The notes under the pieces were generated by a model. The model was not told the DNA's origin, made no database searches, and worked only from the letters and a program-made list of their open reading frames with translations. Position numbers and translations under genes: made by a program. From positions 4,616,150 to 4,637,778 of the forward strand of contig BFEA01000005.1 in NCBI GenBank assembly GCA_003427395.1: a stretch of 21,629 nucleotides of DNA. The letters run 5' to 3'. Of the stretch, positions 16,906 to 21,629 are shown one piece after another. Origin of the DNA: Chara braunii. Taxonomy: Eukaryota > Streptophyta > Charophyceae > Charales > Characeae. Position 1 is the first letter of the stretch. Every line of letters begins with the position of its first letter.

Positions 16906-17313
16906 ATTTCCCTGAATTCCCTTGAAAACGGTGTCAGAAGGTTGCTTTCGGTCCCCCCGTCTATTTTTTTTGGTTTTTTATAAGTCCAATCTGCATTCTC
17001 TTGACTCAACCACGACGCAGCACATGTCCCCACTCCTTTTGCAAGTGGGAACTGTGGGGTGTAGTGGAACTACGCTGACTTCTAGTATTTTTTAATTACG
17101 TTTAGGCTCGAGGGCCCGTGTAGGGCTGCCCTTCTGTGGAGTCTCTTTTCAAGTCGAGGGTAGTGGACCGACGCCCAAAGTGGCGGGGCATACTAAACTT
17201 CTTGACGTCTCCAAAGCCGGGGAAGTAGGAAGTACCTACGAACCTGGCTAAGTACGAGCACTGAAATAGCTAGTGCATTTGGCACTGTGTCCACCCCCGT
17301 ACTACGGGTTTTG
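16906..17313. other. Unassigned intergenic stretch
   Basis: No ORF of note. It has T-rich tracts (16963-16980) and the segment GCCCGTGTAGGGCTGCCC near 17112-17129. The first 11 bases of that segment also occur at 6887-6897 beside the hairpins in the A/B spacer. Nothing else was recognised. Confidence 0.4.
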
Positions 17314-17396
17314 TCGTACGAACATACGAACGGCAGAACGTTCGAACGACGGTTCGTGGCCACCATACGAACAAATAAGGGATAAAAAAAGAAAAT

Positions 17397-17436
17397 GGGT
17401 TGTACAGCATTTTGTGCTCTACAACCCTTTTTTTTT
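17397..17436 (+). terminator. Hairpin with T9 tail, terminator-like
   Basis: GGGTTGTA (17397-17404) pairs with TACAACCC (17420-17427). Inside, AGCA (17406-17409) pairs with TGCT (17415-17418), with one C:C mismatch between the two stems. T9 follows at 17428-17436. It resembles a bacterial intrinsic terminator or a Pol III stop after a hairpin RNA. No gene for it was found on the + strand. Confidence 0.45.
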
Positions 17437-17820
17437 GGTTTGGTCTGTTCTTAGATTTTCTGACAATAATAGTAATAGTTTAAAAAATAATAATAATAAA
17501 GAAATAAATTGATTGATTGATTGATTGATTGACTGATTGTATTTCGTTTGCTTGTTGACTGATCTATTGATTGATTGATTGACTGGATGAACCAAAAACA
17601 AAGTGGGAGGGAACGTACACCCTCCCTCTGTCTGTCTCTCTCTCTGTGCGCGCCCGCGGGCGAAAGAGTGAGAGAGGGAGACACAGAGAGAGACGCACCT
17701 TCCGCTGTCTGTCTCTCTCGTGCGCGAGAGAAATAGAGAGGGAGACAGAGAGAGATGGTGCGTTCGCGTGTGTGTGTGCATGTGTGCGTGTGTGAAGGGG
17801 GGGAGAGGGCGACCCTCCCC

Positions 17821-18144
17821 CGACCAATCAATCAATCAATCAATCAATCAAAAAAAAATATATGGACGTGATTTTATTTTTTGCTTGTTTTTCCCCTATT
17901 ACACAATCAATCAATCAATCAGTCTTTTTTTCAGACTCTTTTTTTGTTTTTTTTGGGTCTGGGGGGTAGCCCACCGCTCTTCCGACCAATCAATCAATCA
18001 ATCAATCAATCAAAAAAAAAATTATGGACGTGATTTTATTTTTTGCTTGTTTGTCCCCTATTACACAATCAATCAATCAATCAATCAGTCTTTTTTTCCA
18101 CTCTTTTTTTGTTTTTTTTCTGTCTGGGGGGTAGCCCCCGACAT
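17821..18144. repeat. 162-bp tandem duplication
   Basis: The unit starting CGACCAATCAATCAATC at 17821 recurs at 17983. Each copy has the tetranucleotide run, an A-run, the block TATGGACGTGATTTTATTTT, a second tetranucleotide run, T-rich tracts, and CTGGGGGGTAGCCC. A few substitutions and one extra tetranucleotide separate the copies. Confidence 0.9.
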
Positions 18145-18213
18145 GCATCATCCCCCCTCCCCCTTAAAACGCTTCCGGCCGTTCGTACGAGGGCCCGTTC
18201 GTACGGCCGTTCG

Positions 18214-18795
18214 AGCGTACAAACGACCTGCATTCGTACAGGGGTACACACAGCTTTGGCAGCCTAGGCACGGGATGGGACCCCCCGATGAGGCTGGAAC
18301 TGGCACCGGCCGAAATATCGGTATTGGGGACAGCCAGCAGATGCAAAGAGGATAGGATGAGACGAGACGGCGGAGCACGACGATACTGAGACCATAACCG
18401 TGGTGGACTGGGAGGACGGAGCTACCTCTTGTCTTGCTCGTTCGGAATTATGACATCTAAGATGTGTGCAAATCTGCTTTCTCTCTGAGTGCATCTCTTT
18501 CGAGTGAACTATGCCTGATTTGCGTGATATCTCATGCGTGCGCCTACGTCGGATGCATTCGGAGAGCCCTATGGGACTGTGTCTGAGTTCTTAGGAACTC
18601 TATGATCCATGCTCTGGCCGTTGGCATGTTTGCCACATGCGCAGTCTGATCACCAGTTTTTCTGGCTTCAGGAAAACTAGCGATATATTCTTCAGACAAC
18701 TAAGGGTGAAAGCTCTCATTCTAACTCCGAGTGCGAAGCACCGAAGCAGGGGCAGCAGACAAGCGAAATGTGAGCGGGGCGGGGATCGGCGGGGG

Positions 18796-18797
<2 letters not shown>
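18214..18797. other. Unassigned stretch
   Basis: No credible gene. The small ORFs here lack family features. A frame crossing the G-run (18637-19062) gives a glycine tract and is an artefact of the homopolymer. Confidence 0.4.

Positions 18798-18828
<31 letters not shown>
18798..18828. repeat. Poly-G run, 31 bases
   Basis: This is an unbroken G31, with further G clusters on both sides (18790-18795, 18831-18834). It could form G-quadruplexes. The exact length is probably unreliable because homopolymers of this size are hard to sequence. Confidence 0.9.
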
Positions 18829-18829
<1 letters not shown>

Positions 18830-18849
18830 AGGGGAAAATTTGGGGGTTG

Positions 18850-19195
18850 ATCCACACTCATCATTATGGACCTATGCCGAGGCTATTGCCTCATTCATCT
18901 CGTCCGTTTCCGAGATCCACATTTGTCTTCCTCAACTCCCAACGTTTCTTTTTTTTCGGGAAAAACAGGTCCTTATATCAGGCAGAAAAAGAATTAAGTA
19001 AGCGCCTCTTGTATTTTCGTTTCTTGTTTTGGGCCCGCCCACACACAAGAAGTACTGGCTAAGAAGATGAATATGCTTACTATTCGAAAGGTTGCTAGCT
19101 CAACAACACCAGTTCATTAGCTCCACCACCGATGGTTTACGCCTTCAGGGCAGTCCTTGATTGCGCATGTAATTGCCATCCGTTTGAGCCCATCC

Positions 19196-19197
<2 letters not shown>
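18850..19197. other. Unassigned stretch between G-run and CT microsatellite
   Basis: Nothing recognisable was found. A T-run (18951-18957) and mixed sequence only. Confidence 0.4.

Positions 19198-19247
<50 letters not shown>
19198..19247. repeat. CT dinucleotide microsatellite, about 25 units
   Basis: Uninterrupted CT/TC repeat of about 50 bases. It produces Ser-Leu runs in the frames across it and explains the ORF at 19132-19341. Confidence 0.95.
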
Positions 19248-19250
<3 letters not shown>

Positions 19251-19460
19251 CAAAAGACAACTAAACACAGTTCCAAACATGTGTGTTGTTGTCGATGACA
19301 GACTGATCCATCGGACTTCGGTTGACTCATGGAGAGGCTAAAAACACGAGCACACCAGATTGACAACGATGACAACCGTGCCTCCCATGTCTATGCATGT
19401 TTGTCGACTGGAGCTAACATGCATAATCCAAAATGTGCGGACAGCCGCTAGCATGCGTAA

Positions 19461-19521
19461 GAGGTTTTCCAATCGTGATCGTCCATGGTGTGCACATGAA
19501 AGAGGTTTTCCAATCGTGATC
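19461..19521. repeat. 20-bp direct repeat, 41-base period
   Basis: GAGGTTTTCCAATCGTGATC occurs at 19461-19480 and again at 19502-19521. Each copy is followed by a related TATGGTGTGCAYRTGA segment, the second after an 8-base insertion, so the ancestral duplicated unit was about 41 bp. Confidence 0.9.
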
Positions 19522-19561
19522 CCATCTAGTCTATGGTGTGCATGTGACAACGAGGACGTGA

Positions 19562-20392
19562 ATGTCTGCGACCTCGATGTTGTTGTGCATGAAGGGTTTT
19601 CTAACCTTCCGGGGCATTTCCCAAAAAGACGAACTTCAGGGAAAAAATCATGCACCGAAAAAGGGGAAAAAAAAGAACTCGCAGAGAGATTCATGCACAT
19701 GCACAATAGAGAGAACAGGATGGAGAGACGTAAGAGAAAGCAACTCCATCGACGAGAGCGACCCAGTCGATTGTTCACTTACCCGTCGAGTACCGACACC
19801 GCGTGATTGCGAGGCAGCTACGGGGATGACGACACCGGGCCGTGACGCGAGATGCTCTTGGCAATTGGCAGAAGAGAAGGTGTTGCTGCGCTCCCTGACG
19901 ATGTTGCTGACAAACGACAGCTCAGCATTGTTTCCAATCATCGAGCTGAAGAGTGTGAAGGCCGCCATCGCTGACCGCTTCCTTTATAACGTGTGTGAAT
20001 TCAAACAATCAGCAGGCAGACACAACGAGCACCTGTGCGCCGTCCAGTGCGCCGTCAAGTGTGACGCGCGCCTGGGGTGCGGAAGTCGCTCGCCTACTCA
20101 CGGCGAGACAGCGCGGCGGGGAAAAAGCAACGGGCGGCAAAGCCGGCCGAACACCACGGGACACAGACCTGCACCACGTCAGCGCATGTTGGCATGCCCG
20201 CACGAACTGTGTGTCGACCAAACCTCGCCTTTTCTCGCCATCACTCAAAAAAGGCAAAGCTTGTGGCGGTGCTCCGCCCCGCCCAACCTCCCACCAGCCA
20301 CCCAACCTCCCGTGTCGTGCCTGGTTCCAAAATCCCGCCCCTCGTGGCTGGGCCCGACGCGGGAAGCTGGTTACCTTCCAGGGTTGCCGTAA
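19562..20392 (+). CDS. Uncertain 276-codon ORF, no family recognised
   Basis: This is the longest open stretch outside the retrotransposons. The listed start is GTG-type or internal, so a real start is unknown and an exon structure cannot be excluded. The N-terminal half is Lys/Arg/Ser-rich. In the middle (about 19845-20000) the segment S-W-Q-L-A-E-E-K-V-L-L-R-S-L to A-A-I-A-D-R-F vaguely recalls a Myb/SANT-like helix pattern (Trp, acidic pair, Leu repeats). The C-terminal part is Pro-rich and Cys-rich with no motif. Overlapping frames on both strands are also open (19360-19806 +, 19648-19968 -, 20009-20542 -, 20077-20547 +), a sign of GC-rich composition rather than coding. Chance is the likeliest explanation. 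Confidence 0.18.
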   Translation: MSATSMLLCMKGFLTFRGISQKDELQGKNHAPKKGKKKNSQRDSCTCTIERTGWRDVRESNSIDESDPVDCSLTRRVPTPRDCEAATGMTTPGRDARCSWQLAEEKVLLRSLTMLLTNDSSALFPIIELKSVKAAIADRFLYNVCEFKQSAGRHNEHLCAVQCAVKCDARLGCGSRSPTHGETARRGKSNGRQSRPNTTGHRPAPRQRMLACPHELCVDQTSPFLAITQKRQSLWRCSAPPNLPPATQPPVSCLVPKSRPSWLGPTREAGYLPGLP

Positions 20393-20460
20393 TCCACAAG
20401 AGATCGGGTAAGATTTGTAAATTTCCGGCGCGCCAATGGGAGTTTTTCCTGCCGCTCTTG

Positions 20461-20535
20461 GAACCGCTTTTGCCGGTTCAGACACCTTCCGGCCTGGTGC
20501 GGCCACAAGCTGCTCTCGTAGCCGGAATACGAGAG
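20461..20535. repeat. Two short hairpins in a GC-rich stretch
   Basis: GAACCG (20461-20466) pairs with CGGTTC (20474-20479). CTCTCGTA (20513-20520) pairs with TACGAGAG (20528-20535) over a 7-base loop. A perfect palindrome CCCGAACGTTCGGG lies nearby at 20583-20596. The area also has GGCGCGCCAAT near 20427, which could be a GC/CCAAT promoter element, but no transcript evidence is visible. Confidence 0.6.
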
Positions 20536-20619
20536 CCGCCATATTGATTGGAGGCCTTGCACTCTGGGAGCCCCGGTGGACCCCCGAACGTTCGGGCGGT
20601 TGGGCCGGTGGTCGGGGGC

Positions 20620-20674
20620 GTCCCTGTAAGGATTTTTTTTTTTTTTTTTTTTTTTGGGAGTCCCTGTAAGGATT
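20620..20674. repeat. T23 run between 15-bp direct repeats
   Basis: GTCCCTGTAAGGATT is identical at 20620-20634 and 20660-20674, separated by T21GGGA (T-run 20633-20655). The layout matches a target-site duplication around an inserted poly(A) stub on the - strand, or a slippage duplication. Confidence 0.8.
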
Positions 20675-20702
20675 CAGGTTCAGTCAAACCCCGTTTGGAC
20701 TT

Positions 20703-21123
20703 AATATATATATCGTCACAAACAGAACTGTCCGTATATATATATATATCGTCACAAATAGAACTGTCCGGTAAACCGTAGGCAGAGAGAGAGAAGAGGA
20801 CAACAAACGAGGGGCTGTGACATGTACGCAAGAGGTTCTGAACAGGAGGAGTTGTAAGGAAGAAGATTTTTCAAGAAAAATGAATTCATTTTTCTTTGTT
20901 TTTTTTTCGCTTTTGCGCTCTGACAGCTTTGTGACAATATACATATACATAAATATATATAGATATATATATCGTCAGGCAGAGAGGGAGAAGAGGACAA
21001 GAAACGAGGGGCTGTGACAAACTGTTTCGTTAGAGTTTCACCGACTCATCAGGAGGTTGAACCCTATATACATATATATATATATATATCGTCACAATAT
21101 ATATATATATATATATATCGTCA
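20703..21123. repeat. AT-repeat modules each ending CGTCA, with a 42-bp direct repeat
   Basis: Runs of alternating AT end in the same sequence CGTCA at 20714, 20750, 20973, 21090 and 21119. The first two continue as CGTCACAAAYAGAACTGTCCG with a 36-base period. A 42-bp segment beginning GGCAGAGAG and ending GGGGCTGTGACA occurs at 20781-20822 and 20978-21019 with two mismatches (197-base period). Together they form a degenerate higher-order repeat. Confidence 0.88.
20873..20896. repeat. Perfect 24-bp palindrome centred on GAATTC
   Basis: AAGAAAAATGAA is followed directly by its reverse complement TTCATTTTTCTT with no spacer. It lies between the two 42-bp repeat copies. It could extrude as a cruciform; no function is assigned. 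Confidence 0.92.
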
Positions 21124-21629
21124 TAGAACTATTGACTAAGAGCATGAGCACGTGAAGTAGAAGAAGAAATAAGATGAGCAAAGAAAAGAAAAATGAAAGA
21201 ACGGACAGGCAAAGAGACAGACAAACCAGAATGACACTTTGTTTCACAGTAATATTATTTCTTTCAGTGTTTTACAAAAAAATATTTACACTGAATCAAA
21301 GGATAAAAATCAAAAACAAAGACACATTGAAATCATTCAGTTTGTCAGTCTTGTTAACGCCTCCTCCACGATGCCTCTAACGTATAAGGCTCGACACGTT
21401 GATGAAGTTGAGCGGTTGATGAAGTTGAGCGTGAGCTGCCCCCATCCCCGTATGCCATAACAGCCCACTTGCACGCTATGGGAAAGAGGCAAGAGTGAAG
21501 GAAGAGGTGTCAAACACAAGGGAGAGAGGAGTAGAAAAGGAAAATCGATAGGCAGAGGGAGAAAAAATAAAAATAAAATAAGGGTGACACAAACATCTTC
21601 TTTCTTTTACTGCATTCTTCTTTCTTTCA
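21124..21629. other. AT-rich right end of the window, no gene seen
   Basis: A-rich and GA-rich sequence. The only structure noted is a perfect 17-bp tandem repeat, GTTGATGAAGTTGAGCG at 21398-21414 and 21415-21431. The short ORFs are not convincing. Confidence 0.5.

Larger units (their letters stand above)
17314..18213. repeat. Nested fold-back (palindromic) region
   Basis: The left end has TCGTACGAACATACGAACGG (17314-17333). The right end has CCGTTCGTACGA (18179-18190), CCGTTCGTACGG (18195-18206) and CCGTTCG (18207-18213). The two ends are inverted versions of one motif. Inside, TTGA-type repeats (17509-17539, 17567-17583) face TCAA-type repeats (17825-17851, 17906-17922, 17987-18012, 18067-18088). 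GGGAGGG (17605-17611) pairs with CCCTCCC (17620-17626), CT-rich tracts face GA-rich tracts (17627-17755), and TCTCTCG (17714-17720) pairs with CGAGAGA (17725-17731). The long frames through it encode only repeat translation (S-I-N-Q). It may be a non-autonomous fold-back element. Confidence 0.6.

Noticed and set aside
17314-17350. tRNA-like TTCGAAC T-loop motif
   Set aside because: The TTCGAAC is part of the CGTTCGTACG palindrome cluster; no acceptor or anticodon stem can be built around it.
17720-18355. 211-codon ORF on the + strand with S-I-N-Q repeats
   Set aside because: It is a translation of the tetranucleotide repeats and the 162-bp duplication. The antisense frames at 17419-17835 have the same cause.
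18637-19062. 141-codon ORF with a glycine tract
   Set aside because: The frame survives only because it crosses the G31 run. No domain is visible and the homopolymer length is unreliable.
20009-20542. 177-codon - strand ORF
   Set aside because: It overlaps open frames on the + strand in GC-rich sequence and shows no motif; treated as a composition effect.
20703-21123. CRISPR-like array
   Set aside because: The repeats are AT microsatellites with irregular spacing and no unique spacers of constant size; the context is eukaryotic.

Overview
The window looks like nuclear DNA from a streptophyte (land plant or charophyte alga). Most of it is two decayed Ty3/gypsy LTR retrotransposons of the chromovirus type, and the rest is simple-sequence-rich non-coding DNA. 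The protein style (a zinc-knuckle Gag, then protease, reverse transcriptase, RNase H, integrase and a C-terminal chromodomain-like tail) fits plant and charophyte chromoviruses. A Chara-like alga is my best guess, but that is inference and not shown by the sequence. I see no intact host gene.

Layout. Element A lies on the + strand. Its 5' LTR is off the left edge. The window opens in its leader (1-289), followed by gag (290-2272), protease (2301-3041), RT/RNase H (3042-4299), integrase plus chromodomain-like tail (4249-5930), a polypurine tract, and a 3' LTR (5967 to about 6803). A 450-bp spacer with hairpins follows. Element B is a complete but broken copy of the same family on the - strand: 3' LTR 7254-8176, integrase 8213-9961, RT/RNase H 9958-11289, protease 11223-11845, gag 11849-13839, leader 13840-15097, PBS near 15081-15094, 5' LTR 15098-15985, flanked by a 4-bp direct repeat. 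The two copies are tail to tail, so about 6 kb of related sequence forms a giant imperfect inverted repeat. Both copies are dead: each has stop codons, one-base frameshifts and lost catalytic residues, and many of the stops look like C-to-T decay.

From 15986 rightwards the character changes. At 16180-16905 there is a dense run of short perfect inverted repeats and two small - strand ORFs. Each ORF is followed by a structure like a bacterial intrinsic terminator, so this block may be of bacterial or organellar origin, or an assembly or contamination artefact. At 17314-18213 there is a nested fold-back structure: CGTTCGTACG-type inverted ends, opposed TTGA and TCAA microsatellites, CT/GA hairpins, and a 162-bp tandem duplication. 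The remaining 3.4 kb holds a 31-G run, a CT microsatellite, a weak ORF at 19562-20392, a T23 tract between 15-bp direct repeats, and AT-repeat modules that each end in CGTCA.

The genes once worked together as one retrotransposon. Gag makes the particle, PR cuts the polyprotein, RT/RNase H copies the RNA from a tRNA primer at the PBS, and integrase with its chromodomain-like tail inserts the cDNA into chromatin. Neither copy can do this alone now.
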